Shown: piece after piece, positions 51,701 through 58,660 of the stretch
How positions within the stretch are numbered: position 1 is the stretch's first letter
Layout: each line of letters opens with the position of its first letter
Source: Janthinobacterium lividum
Lineage (GTDB): Bacteria > Pseudomonadota > Gammaproteobacteria > Burkholderiales > Burkholderiaceae_D
DNA length: 64,000 nt
Direction of reading: 5' to 3'
NCBI RefSeq assembly: GCF_023509035.1
Contig: NZ_CP075583.1
Location: forward strand, 3,410,001 to 3,474,000
Notes under the pieces: generated by a model
The model's database searches: none
Told to the model about the DNA's origin: nothing
What the model saw: the letters and a program-made list of their open reading frames with translations, nothing else
Position numbers and translations under genes: made by a program

Positions 51701-52364
51701 TGACCTGCTCGCGCTGCCGGAGCCGCAGGCGCGAGCCTTGCTGGAAGGGTACCTGTCCGGCGATGGCCACTTCCGGCCGGAGCGCGGCCGCTGGATGGCA
51801 AGTAGCATTTCCCGTCCGCTGCTGCTGGGTATGGCCATGCTGGCCCAGCGGGTGCACGGCGCTGTCGCCACCCTGATTGCCGGCCGCGCGCCCGGAACCG
51901 CAATCATCGAGGGGCGCGAGGTCCAGACGCGCCAGGACTGGGCGATGGCATTCGATGTCGCAGGAGATCGGCGCAAGTCTCAATTCCTGCTCGATGATGG
52001 CGCGTGGAAGAAGGTTCGCAGCGCGGACGCTGCAGGCGAGGTTGAGACCTGGTGCATCAAGGTCGAGGACGATGAGAGCTTCACGGCCGAGGGTTGCGTC
52101 GTCAAAAACTGCCCGTTCCAGATCGATATCGTGGACCGCCTGATCGGCCGCTATAGCAACCCCGGCGAAGTGATCTATGACCCGTTCTGCGGCCTGGGTA
52201 CCGTGCCCGTGCGCGCCATGAAGCTGGGCCGTCACGGCGCCGGCAGCGAATTGAACCCGGCATATTTCACCGACCAAGTGCACTACTGCCAGGCGATGGA
52301 GCGCGAAGTCAGCATGCCCACGCTGTTCGATATGGAGCTGATGGACGAGGAGAATGCAAAGTGA
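48753..52364 (+). CDS. Helicase-DNA methyltransferase fusion interrupted by an intein
   Basis: A 1203-residue precursor. Residues 1-480 are an SF2/SNF2-like helicase: FGLHKTST in place of Walker A (His where Gly is usual), LDEAS as motif II, YTATPSPN as motif III, IQAIHRVQRF as motif VI. Residues 500-791 plus 1120-1203 form a permuted N4/N6-type methyltransferase, with IITSVPFANHYEYTP as the catalytic motif and YDPFCGLGTVP as the SAM motif. An intein (792-1119) separates the two halves; the spliced protein is about 875 residues. Fusions of this kind are known in phages and probably methylate or remodel phage DNA. Confidence 0.85.
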   Translation: MSAFSPQEQKHLKEAAYSEFLRAKIKLAQRKGFDVPLAGIHPGLKPHTRDIVRWALAGGQRAIFASFGLHKTSTNLEVMRQIGIHRPGLRLIVLPLGVRQEFIREAAKRFTGEYEVKVRFIRTDGEIDGEDIVYLTNYESVREGKIDVRKFRAVGLDEASVLRSYGSKTYQEFLPLFEQVEFKFVYTATPSPNRFKELIHYAGFLGVMDTGQALTRFFQRDSEKAGNLTLYPHKEQEFWLWVASWAVFIQRPSDLGHSDDGYDLPALDVRFHEVPSNYDTAGAEKNGQGLLIPNVAMGLSAAAGEKRDSMAARVAKVAEIMAEDPDDHFLIWHDLEDERHAIQTAVPGVVSVWGTQDLDQREQRIADFSDGKIKDLSTKPIIAGSGCNFQVHCHREIFAGIGFKFNDFIQAIHRVQRFQQQHAVRIDIIHTEVERKVLADLMEKWRRHDEMQAKMGQIIRAYGLDQLSMQDSLARTIGVERAVVAGERFSVANNDCVLEAMQQPDNSVGMIITSVPFANHYEYTPSYNDFGHTQDNDHFWAQMDFLTPELLRILQPGRIYACHVKDRINFGNVTGAGIPTVSPFHAEALFHGIKHGFDYMGMITVVTDVVRENNQTYRLGYSEVCKDGTKMGVGSPEYILLFHKPQTDRSRGYADTPVTKAKPMCLDDAGGRIPFDRKAAPIPGTGYSVARWQVDAHAFWRSSGDRLLGAAELASFGPGKLAKLFTSMSLDNVYNYEYHVEVGEALLANKALPADYLSLAPGSTDPAVWHDIVRMRTLNGEQSARAVEKHVCLARGSLVLTRGRGHVPIQDVRLDDQVLTHKGRWKSVLMVACTGVRPVVDLRAQGVAALTLTPDHKLWTRKSNWVRSRDGAARAQPEWVRADETVGGYVNLQLPPTEESNLSTQECWLLGRWLADGHVGTRGDFHVSIGPEKLDEFERLAGFHVGTSRTGTAVQIRLKAMSAGLTAALGRCGQGAGDKQVPADLLALPEPQARALLEGYLSGDGHFRPERGRWMASSISRPLLLGMAMLAQRVHGAVATLIAGRAPGTAIIEGREVQTRQDWAMAFDVAGDRRKSQFLLDDGAWKKVRSADAAGEVETWCIKVEDDESFTAEGCVVKNCPFQIDIVDRLIGRYSNPGEVIYDPFCGLGTVPVRAMKLGRHGAGSELNPAYFTDQVHYCQAMEREVSMPTLFDMELMDEENAK
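51126..52109 (+). mobile_element. Intein with LAGLIDADG homing endonuclease
   Basis: 328 residues inside the helicase-methyltransferase. Block A starts at Cys792 (CLARGSLVLTRG), block B has LTLTPDHKLW, two LAGLIDADG helices are CWLLGRWLADGHV and ARALLEGYLSGDGHF, block F is TWCIKVEDDESFTAEGCVV and the last residue is Asn1119, followed by extein Cys1120. The penultimate residue is Lys where His is usual. Removal restores EKHV-CPFQIDIVDRL, just ahead of the SAM-binding motif, a typical conserved insertion point. Confidence 0.9.
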
Positions 52365-52765
52365 CGCGCGCAAATTTCAGTGAATTCGTGCTGGGCGCCA
52401 TGCCCGGCACCAAGGCCGAGATCGTCATAAAGTCGGGCGTCAGCCAGGCGGCCGTGCTGCGGTGGGTGCGCCTGCTGCATGCCGGGCGCAAGATTTACAT
52501 TGCCAGCTGGAAGCCGCACCCGCGCGCCGGCGCCGCCATGGCCGTGTATGCCGTCGGCAACCTGCCAGACGCTCCTTGCAAGCTGCAGCACCTGACCAAG
52601 CGCCAGACTCGCCTGCGCTTCGAAGCCAAGGCCAAACAGGACGGCCGCTGGGACTCGATGAGGGCGCGCTGGCGCAGCAAGTACTGGATCCGCAAGGCTG
52701 GCGCCGTGGGCGATCCGCTTGTGGCTGCACTGTTCGGTGCGGCGCGCGCGCAGGAGGTTCGCTGA
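52361..52765 (+). CDS. Winged-helix protein, 134 residues
   Basis: Residues 5-40 form a helix-turn-helix (SEFVLGAMPGTKAEIVIKSG, VSQAAVLRWVRLLHAG) followed by an IYIASWKPHPRAG strand pair and a basic tail. GTG start overlapping the methyltransferase stop (GTGA). Probably binds DNA near the replication genes. Confidence 0.6.
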   Translation: MTRANFSEFVLGAMPGTKAEIVIKSGVSQAAVLRWVRLLHAGRKIYIASWKPHPRAGAAMAVYAVGNLPDAPCKLQHLTKRQTRLRFEAKAKQDGRWDSMRARWRSKYWIRKAGAVGDPLVAALFGAARAQEVR

Positions 52766-53637
52766 TGGGCCGCATTCGCACTGTAAAGCCGGAGCTCTTC
52801 AAGCACGAAGACCTGTTTGACCTGGAAAAGGAGACTGGCCTGCCTATTCGCACGGCCTTTATGGGCCTGTTCACCTGTTGCGACAAGGAAGGGCGCTTTA
52901 AGTGGCGCCCGCGCGCGCTAAAGCTAGACATTCTGCCATACGACGAGCTCGATTTTTCACGCGTGCTTGACGCGTTGATGACGCGTGGATTTGTTGTCAA
53001 ATATGAGGTCGAAGGCGAGTTTTTCGGCTTCATTCCGACGTTTTCGAAGCATCAAGTCATAAATAATCGTGAATCTGACTCTGAATTGCCGAAGCCGGAC
53101 GAATCTCTATATATATCAATGACTTCGACGCGTGAGGCACGCGTGGATGACGCGATAACCACGCCCCTTAAGCATGCTCAAGGGGAAGGGAAGGGAAAGG
53201 AAGGGAAAGGAAGGGAAGGGGAACAGGAAGGGAAGGAGACACTTGTCGAGCAAACCCAGCTCGACCCCGTGACGACCATCTTCGCGTTCTGGCAAAAAGT
53301 CATGGACTCACCCAAGTCAGTTCTGGACGACAAGCGCAAGCGGTTGATCGTCAAGGCGCTCAAGGGCTACTCGCCGGCCGACATCTGCAAGGCCATCCGT
53401 GGCTGCTCGAAGACGCCGCACAACATGGGGCAGAACGACGCCCAAACGAAGTACAACGGCCTGGGCCTGATCCTGCGCGATGCCGACCACATCGACCGCT
53501 TCATCCGCAACGATGCTGGCCAGGCCCGCGCCAGCGCCGGCAACGAGTCGATCGAGCAGACGAATGCCCGCGTGATGCGCGAGCTGATGGGCACTGCCGC
53601 TTCGGCCGGCTACATCATCGACATGGTGCCCGCATGA
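52765..53637 (+). CDS. Phage replication initiation protein (O-like)
   Basis: A 290-residue protein. The N-terminal half is winged-helix DNA-binding (MGRIRTVKPELFKHEDLFDL, TAFMGLFTCCDKEGRFKW, LDILPYDELDFSRVLDAL), followed by a low-complexity Gly/Lys/Glu linker (139-158) and a C-terminal helical domain (FAFWQKVMDSPKSVLDDKRK). AGGAGG precedes the ATG, which overlaps the previous stop. As in lambda, the origin may lie inside this gene (see 53181-53238). Confidence 0.75.
   Translation: MGRIRTVKPELFKHEDLFDLEKETGLPIRTAFMGLFTCCDKEGRFKWRPRALKLDILPYDELDFSRVLDALMTRGFVVKYEVEGEFFGFIPTFSKHQVINNRESDSELPKPDESLYISMTSTREARVDDAITTPLKHAQGEGKGKEGKGREGEQEGKETLVEQTQLDPVTTIFAFWQKVMDSPKSVLDDKRKRLIVKALKGYSPADICKAIRGCSKTPHNMGQNDAQTKYNGLGLILRDADHIDRFIRNDAGQARASAGNESIEQTNARVMRELMGTAASAGYIIDMVPA
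53181..53238 (+). repeat. Polypurine repeat tract, candidate phage origin
   Basis: An almost pure A/G tract with the 10-bp unit AAGGGAAAGG in tandem, lying in the linker region of the O-like gene, the lambda ori position. It contains three exact GGGNAGGG octamers (53183-53190, 53188-53195, 53213-53220), the KOPS consensus recognised by FtsK gamma domains. Confidence 0.5.
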
Positions 53638-54449
53638 ACGCCGCCGACACGCCACGCTTCATGCAGCTGCTGGCCGAGACGCTGGCCGCCTACGGCAAGC
53701 CGCTCCCGGAGCCTGCCATGTCCCGCGCCTGGCTGGCCAACCTTGAACCCTATCCGCTGCGCACGGTGGCGGCTGCCATGCAGGCCTACCGTGACGAGAA
53801 TGGCGAATTTGCGCCGGTACCGGCTGGCATTGCCAAGCGTTGCAAGCTCATGGACGGCCGCCCGGGCGCCGAGGAAGCATGGGCAATCGCGCTGATCGGC
53901 CAGGACGAAATGGCCAGCGTGGTCTGGACGACCGAAATCGCCGAGGCCTTCCGCATTTGCCGGCCGGTGCTCGACTCCAGCGGCGCCATCAGTGCGCGCA
54001 AGCCGTTCCTGGAGGCATACGAGCGCATCGTTGCCGCTGCGCGCCTGGAACGGCGCCCGGCCGAGTGGCTGGCATCCGTGGGCTGGGACAAGACGCGGCA
54101 CGTCGAGGTGCTGGGCAATGCGATGAGGGCAGGGCTGCTGCCGGCGCCGGCCGTGGCCGGCCTGCTGCAGGGCAAGCAGGACCTGACCCCGGACGATGCC
54201 GCGCGCGCGCAACTTGCTGTGATCAAAAAAATGATTGCCGACGGCGCTGCCGCAAAGGAGGCCGCGCGCTTGGAGTGTGTCGAGCAGCAACGCCTGGCGG
54301 ACGAGGAATTCAAACGGTCGACCGCCGAACGTGTGCAGCTTTACCTGGCTGCCTGCAGAAATGCACCCAGCCCGGCAAGAGCGAATGCTGCTCAGGATTT
54401 GCCAGAGGCACCGCCGCACTGCGCAATGGCTATGGCCGCTACGAAGTGA
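53634..54449 (+). CDS. Replication protein, probable helicase loader (P-like by position)
   Basis: A 271-residue, mostly helical protein ATGA-coupled to the O-like gene. The N-terminal 65 residues (FMQLLAETLAAYGKPLPEPA, LANLEPYPLRTVAAAMQAYR, GEFAPVPAGIAKRC) match a motif frequent in phage replication partners; the rest is Ala/Glu-rich helix. No Walker motif, so a P-type rather than DnaC-type loader is implied. The role rests on order. Confidence 0.55.
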   Translation: MNAADTPRFMQLLAETLAAYGKPLPEPAMSRAWLANLEPYPLRTVAAAMQAYRDENGEFAPVPAGIAKRCKLMDGRPGAEEAWAIALIGQDEMASVVWTTEIAEAFRICRPVLDSSGAISARKPFLEAYERIVAAARLERRPAEWLASVGWDKTRHVEVLGNAMRAGLLPAPAVAGLLQGKQDLTPDDAARAQLAVIKKMIADGAAAKEAARLECVEQQRLADEEFKRSTAERVQLYLAACRNAPSPARANAAQDLPEAPPHCAMAMAATK

Positions 54450-54484
54450 CGTACCCATCAGAAAAACGGCTTAAAAGGCTTCAA

Positions 54485-54817
54485 ATGAAAAATCAAGAAA
54501 ACAAAATCGCAGCAAATAAACGCCTGGCCGAGCTGCTGGGTTGGTTCAACATTGTCGAGGTTGGCGGCGCTCTTGTCGGCACGCCGCCGGCGGGCGCCGC
54601 GTCAAGTCGCGGCCAGGCCATGGTGCCGGACTGGCTGGGAGACTGGGCGGCGGCCGGGCCGCTGCTCGTGCAGTTCGAGATCCGCCTGACGCCCGCGACG
54701 ACGTGCGTCGATGCCAGCGGCTTCCTGGAGTGGTACCGGTTCTATGCGGATAGGGATGCGGCGGCGCGCGCCGCGGTCGTCAAGGCGGCCACGCATCGCC
54801 TGGAGCGTGCGCAATGA
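54485..54817 (+). CDS. 110-residue hypothetical protein
   Basis: A short basic N-terminus (MKNQENKIAANKRLAELLGW) and a mixed domain with PATTCVDASGFLEWYRFYAD. AAGG lies before the start. ATGA-type overlap with the nuclease gene downstream. No family recognised. Confidence 0.5.
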   Translation: MKNQENKIAANKRLAELLGWFNIVEVGGALVGTPPAGAASSRGQAMVPDWLGDWAAAGPLLVQFEIRLTPATTCVDASGFLEWYRFYADRDAAARAAVVKAATHRLERAQ

Positions 54818-55161
54818 TGGCCCGTGGCTTGCAGGCGCTGGGCCGCCTCAAGGTCGGCGCCATGAACAAGACCGAGGCGGCATATGCGCAAACGCTGGAG
54901 CAGCGCAAGGCCGCCGGCGAGGTGGCTTGGTTCAAGTTCGAAGGCCTCAAATTCCGCTTGGCTGATAACACTTTTTACACACCGGATTTTGCCGTTTTGC
55001 TGGTCGGCGGCGCGCTGGAGGCGCACGAAGTGAAAGGGCACTGGCAAGAGGATGCGCGCGCGAAGATCAAGATCGCGGCCGACATGTACCCGCTGCGATT
55101 CGTCGCCGTCCAGGCGCTGCCAAAGAAATCAGGCGGCGGCTGGAAAGTGGAGGAATTCTAA
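54814..55161 (+). CDS. PD-(D/E)xK nuclease (DUF1064 type)
   Basis: A 115-residue nuclease with the active-site pattern YTPDFAVLL, then LEAHEVKGHW (E-x-K), and a conserved basic helix AKIKIAADMYPL. Small nucleases of this family occupy the place of RusA/Rap Holliday-junction resolvases in related phages. It would process recombination or replication intermediates before packaging. Confidence 0.75.
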   Translation: MMARGLQALGRLKVGAMNKTEAAYAQTLEQRKAAGEVAWFKFEGLKFRLADNTFYTPDFAVLLVGGALEAHEVKGHWQEDARAKIKIAADMYPLRFVAVQALPKKSGGGWKVEEF

Positions 55162-55179
55162 CTGTAAATTCACTTCGAT

Positions 55180-56010
55180 TTAGTTTTCCATAGTATCAGT
55201 ATCCAATCGAAGTGATTTTGGATACTTTTGACGATTGAAGTAAAGGCCTACAATTGCTATAAATAAATAGACCGCACCTGATAAATATATTGAAAGCAAT
55301 TCCGGCTGGGGGTTGGAAATTAAAATATTTTTAGATTCTTCAGGGAAAAGCACGGGAAGGAAAATTATAACCAGCCCAAGTAGTAGGAGCATCCATAAAA
55401 ATTGAGTGGCTTTAAAAATATGTGTAGCTTTTTTAATAAAATCTGGAAATTTTATAGTGCCGCCGCCATTAATTCCTTTTGGGATACCTTTTACTGTCCC
55501 TAAGATCTTTGTTTCTGTGTCTTCACTGGTGTGCAGCAACTCAATTACCGCGCCATCGTTTGAATCGAGAAAGGAAAATGTTATCTCTACTTCATTGGGA
55601 TTGACTGCCGATGTTGAACACCTAAAGTCATTCGCAGAGCGGGCGACTTTTAAAATAGTGGCTGATAAAACAGTGCTTTCACTATCTGCTACTATTTTAA
55701 GTGGGTCGGACAATACGATATCACTTCCATGGATTGTTTTTTCTCCGGAATTCCATAAGATTACAAGAGAACGTGTAAGTCTCGGGATGTTTTTGCCACG
55801 GTAATTTACTGTTATGTCTTTCGGCAAGTCAGCTCCGGATAAGCCCAGTAGTCTTTTTCCTGAGCAATGAAATTTAAGTGCCGCTCTTTGTCGTGTGAAA
55901 ATGTACATTATTATGGCAACTGCAAGACCTATAAGGCCAATTAGAGAACCCACCCACCCAAGGGAAAGCACGCCTAATGTATTATTTCCCCATGATATGA
56001 AATTTGTCAT
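55180..56010 (-). CDS. AT-rich anti-oriented membrane protein
   Basis: A 276-residue protein on the minus strand between nuclease and antiterminator. One membrane helix at the N-terminus (WVGSLIGLIGLAVAIIMYIF), a soluble domain with GKNIPRLTRSLVILWNSGEK and TIHGSDIVLSDPL, and two C-terminal helices (FLWMLLLLGLVIIFLPVLF and the segment near residue 245). The soluble domain recurs in membrane proteins of unknown function. Base composition is strikingly AT-rich compared with the operon, pointing to recent transfer. Candidate exclusion or defence gene. Confidence 0.55.
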   Translation of the reverse strand: MTNFISWGNNTLGVLSLGWVGSLIGLIGLAVAIIMYIFTRQRAALKFHCSGKRLLGLSGADLPKDITVNYRGKNIPRLTRSLVILWNSGEKTIHGSDIVLSDPLKIVADSESTVLSATILKVARSANDFRCSTSAVNPNEVEITFSFLDSNDGAVIELLHTSEDTETKILGTVKGIPKGINGGGTIKFPDFIKKATHIFKATQFLWMLLLLGLVIIFLPVLFPEESKNILISNPQPELLSIYLSGAVYLFIAIVGLYFNRQKYPKSLRLDTDTMEN

Positions 56011-56334
56011 TTTTGTGTATTAGTATTATTGGTTAAGTTATTTTGAAATATTTTATTTCTGTGGTAGTTCATAAATTTTGCTTCGGAAGTACTAAGCGGG
56101 GCCAATTTACATTATTTGTATGCCTAATTTTTGATGGCGAACCAGCATTTTACTCAATGCGCCAGTTTCTATTTTGCAAGTTTCTATCGTACATCATCTC
56201 GCTGATAGTGGTAAGCGATAGTTGGATTGGCTTCGATTGGGGCAACATGATTGACCAGTAAATGCTGATACGCTGATGGGCTATTGCAAACCAAAAATGG
56301 GTGTTAACATTGGGCCATATGATGAAAGGCAAAC
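56011..56334. other. AT-rich intergenic region
   Basis: Contains the divergent upstream regions of the cargo gene (minus strand) and the antiterminator (plus strand). A 72-codon open frame here (56043-56261) lacks a ribosome binding site and family features. Nothing else is recognised. Confidence 0.4.
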
Positions 56335-56877
56335 ATGGGTTTCACTGACCGCTATATTGCAGCAATCGGATCGAGTAATCTGATGGACGACGCTCTGCAT
56401 CACCAGACGAACCCGCTGGCCGCTGCAGCGCTGGCTGGCGATATCGGCGCGCTGCTGTGCCGCGTGAAGTACGCCGACGGCACGCTCAACCGCATGTTCG
56501 AGGGCAACCAGCAGAACCTGGCGCAGCTGTTGCGCATCTGGACTGTCGAGGTGATTAAGCGCGGCCGGGCACGTCGTTGGCTGCCGGAAAACACGGCATG
56601 GGATGCCCAGTCGGCGCAGGCGCTGTACCGTCGCGTGGCGGAGAAGTCACTGGCGCATTGGCTCGACGGCAAGTGCAAGGGCTGTAGCGGCACCGGTGTC
56701 AAGGTGCTGCTGGGGAACGGGCAGTGCACGTCGTGCCAAGGAACCGGTGTGGCACCCGTGTATGGCGTGGCGGGCTTGGAGCTGGAGCGAGTCAAGGATA
56801 TGGTGAGCGAACTCAGCGCCATTTACGACAGCCATTCCGGCCGGGCAGGCGGGTTGTTGCGCGGCGGTGGCCTGTAG
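56335..56877 (+). CDS. Late antiterminator-like protein with DnaJ-type zinc finger
   Basis: A 180-residue protein. The N-terminal 110 residues are helical (IRTWTVEVIKRGRARRW-like segment near 68-83), then CKGCSGTG (Cys 114, 117), a 13-residue loop and CTSCQGTG (Cys 131, 134) form a DnaJ-type zinc finger, and ELERVKDMVSELSAIYD closes the domain. It is followed by a consensus promoter and a terminator, the layout of lambda Q-pR'-tR'. AAAGGC precedes the ATG. The partial gene at the left end of the window is its paralogue. Q function is inferred from layout. Confidence 0.7.
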   Translation: MGFTDRYIAAIGSSNLMDDALHHQTNPLAAAALAGDIGALLCRVKYADGTLNRMFEGNQQNLAQLLRIWTVEVIKRGRARRWLPENTAWDAQSAQALYRRVAEKSLAHWLDGKCKGCSGTGVKVLLGNGQCTSCQGTGVAPVYGVAGLELERVKDMVSELSAIYDSHSGRAGGLLRGGGL

Positions 56878-56900
56878 CGCAGATATTCTTTAAGCCTGTG

Positions 56901-56928
56901 TTTACAAACAGTATTTCGGTTGTATAAT
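56901..56928 (+). promoter_or_regulatory. Late promoter (pR'-like)
   Basis: TTTACA at 56901-56906, 16 bases, TATAAT at 56923-56928. It starts 24 bases after the antiterminator-like gene. A leader of about 150 bases with a CCACGA/TCGTGG hairpin leads to the terminator at 57082. Confidence 0.8.
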
Positions 56929-57081
56929 GCAGGCTCAAGTTCAAGAAAATTCTTCCGGAAATCGTAATGTGCGCACCGCGCCACCGATAGCTGGAACTCG
57001 CGACAGCACCCAGACCCAGCGACGTACCTGCACGCCTTGAATTTGCCGCTCACCACGAGTATAGTCGTGGGAGCAACACCG

Positions 57082-57104
57082 AAGCCCGCTCATGCGGGCT
57101 TTTT
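57082..57104 (+). terminator. Late leader terminator (tR'-like)
   Basis: AAGCCCGC-TCAT-GCGGGCTT followed by T residues, about 150 bases from the late promoter start point. Late genes downstream would need antitermination. Confidence 0.8.
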
Positions 57105-57199
57105 CTTTGCGTGCCTAAATTCGCAACGTTTCAGTATTGACAAAGCATTGCCCAAATGTAATAGTCGATGCTCTTCATTTAATTATAGGGCGATTGAAT

Positions 57200-57526
57200 A
57201 TGGGTTTTCTCGATGCGCTGAATTTGTTGCCAATGATCGCCTTTAAGGCGGCCTTGATCGGCTTTGTTGTAGGGCCACTTATCAATATGGCATGCCGGCA
57301 ATTTGACCTGAATTTTTACATAAATGCAGGAATTGTCGCTGCGGTGCTGCTTGTCGTGATGTCGCCGCAACTCAGAGGGCTGTACTTTGATGCAGACCCG
57401 GTCTCGGCAAGTTTGGATCAATACGTCTCGCCAGACGCATTATGGACAATCATGAAGGTCAAATTTTGGGCCGCATTAGCGGGCTACTGTGCGGGTGCGT
57501 ATTTATATTGGAAGCACGCGGACTAG
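57200..57526 (+). CDS. Small membrane protein, 108 residues
   Basis: Three hydrophobic segments (about 10-30, 38-56 and 84-104; LPMIAFKAALIGFVVGPLIN and AGIVAAVLLVVMSP). First gene of the late operon. The topology would suit a holin, but there is no endolysin next to it and lysis genes of such phages are usually at the far end. Unassigned. Confidence 0.5.
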   Translation: MGFLDALNLLPMIAFKAALIGFVVGPLINMACRQFDLNFYINAGIVAAVLLVVMSPQLRGLYFDADPVSASLDQYVSPDALWTIMKVKFWAALAGYCAGAYLYWKHAD

Positions 57527-57557
57527 CCAATACAGCAATGTTTGTGCTCTTGCAAAG

Positions 57558-57581
57558 AAGCCACCCGTGAGGTGGCTTTTT
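57558..57581 (+). terminator. Intrinsic terminator in the late operon
   Basis: AAGCCACC-CGTGA-GGTGGCTT with T tract, 30 bases after the small membrane protein gene. Confidence 0.75.
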
Positions 57582-57608
57582 CTTTGCGTGCGCACTTTTA
57601 AGGCCGCC

Positions 57609-57776
57609 ATGTCCGAAACTGCACAACCGCCACACTACCTAGCTTGCGACTACCTGGAGCGCCGCATGCTGGCGCCCGAACTGTTACCCACGCGGGAAGA
57701 GGTGCGCCGCGAGCTGGGATGGGCCTTGATTGCTGCGGAGCGCCAGACGCAGGCCGAGGTCGACGAACGAAACTGA
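57609..57776 (+). CDS. 55-residue hypothetical protein
   Basis: MSETAQPPHYLACDYLERRM then PTREEVRRELGWALIAAERQ. Acidic and helical. A start further upstream in the terminator is unlikely. Unknown function. Confidence 0.4.
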   Translation: MSETAQPPHYLACDYLERRMLAPELLPTREEVRRELGWALIAAERQTQAEVDERN

Positions 57777-57836
57777 ACTGGCCGGATGCGCGCGCGATCA
57801 TTCCGTCGCAGACCTGAAAAGGAGGTGCGCGGTGAA

Positions 57837-58103
57837 TTAGCGAAGACCACCCCGACCGCCTGACGCCAAGCCCGGCGCCGACGGTGCTGAATCGTCACAA
57901 CAGCCCGAACGGGTCAAAAATTGGTTGATAGGTTCTGGAACACCCGCCCAGAGATACTCAGGGCCGCCAAAAATAGCATCTATCGAATCCAAGTCTTGCG
58001 GACCATTATCAACCAAGCGCGCCTTCGGGTTGCGCGCCAAAGCGGCGTCAGACGGTGTACCTGGCTTCAACTCAGAGGGTGCCTTCACTTGGATTGATGC
58101 CAT
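57837..58103 (-). CDS. 88-residue anti-oriented hypothetical protein
   Basis: MASIQVKAPSELKPGTPSDA, then DLDSIDAIFGGPEYLWAGVP. AGAGGT lies 6 bases before the start at 58103. On the minus strand within the late region and divergent from the gene at 58134. No family recognised. Confidence 0.45.
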   Translation of the reverse strand: MASIQVKAPSELKPGTPSDAALARNPKARLVDNGPQDLDSIDAIFGGPEYLWAGVPEPINQFLTRSGCCDDSAPSAPGLASGGRGGLR

Positions 58104-58133
58104 AATTGACCTCTTTTTATAAGGGGCGGGTAT

Positions 58134-58607
58134 ATGGATCAGTGGTTGCCATCTTGGGCGGAAGCAAGCTCTGCCATTCAATGGGCTGAGGAAGTCGAGA
58201 AAATTAAGTTGTATGCGAGTTCGATCATTGTGCAATTGCGGGAGGAGTTTCAAGTCGGTGGCAAACATGACTCAGTTGGCCTGAAGTTTGAAGATCCTAA
58301 GTCAGACCGCTCAATAGCAAGTATTCGCTCACCTATAGCCAACGGACGAATTCGATTGGAGTTTGTTGTCGATTCGACTGTTGTGTCTGGTCGGCTGGTC
58401 GTAGAGAGAGAATCGTATACCCTTAGCGATGAACGAACATGGCTAGAAGTGTGGGCGTTGCGCTGCAACGGCGATGAGCGGTTGTGGATTAATCTCCCTG
58501 GCGATGCCGAGGAAATCGATCTTCGCGGATATAACAGTCAAGATTGGGCATTAAAAAGATACAAGCTTGGGTTGTTCATTTACTACGCCCTCGCACATAA
58601 ACCGTAG
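58134..58607 (+). CDS. 157-residue hypothetical protein
   Basis: Starts MDQWLPSWAEASSAIQWAEE with AAGGGG upstream. Mixed alpha/beta protein with several Trp residues (ERTWLEVWALRCNGDERLW), less GC-rich than its neighbours. It forms a divergent pair with 57837-58103 and may belong to the same inserted cassette. Function unknown. Confidence 0.5.
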   Translation: MDQWLPSWAEASSAIQWAEEVEKIKLYASSIIVQLREEFQVGGKHDSVGLKFEDPKSDRSIASIRSPIANGRIRLEFVVDSTVVSGRLVVERESYTLSDERTWLEVWALRCNGDERLWINLPGDAEEIDLRGYNSQDWALKRYKLGLFIYYALAHKP

Positions 58608-58660
58608 TTTATTTGGCGGCGACGAAATGGGGCCGTTGGTCGCTTTGAGAGGGGCTGTCA

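Noticed and set aside
53177..53240. Purine tandem repeats as a CRISPR array
   Set aside because: Units are about 10 bp without unique spacers and lie within a coding sequence. No CRISPR array was seen anywhere in the window.
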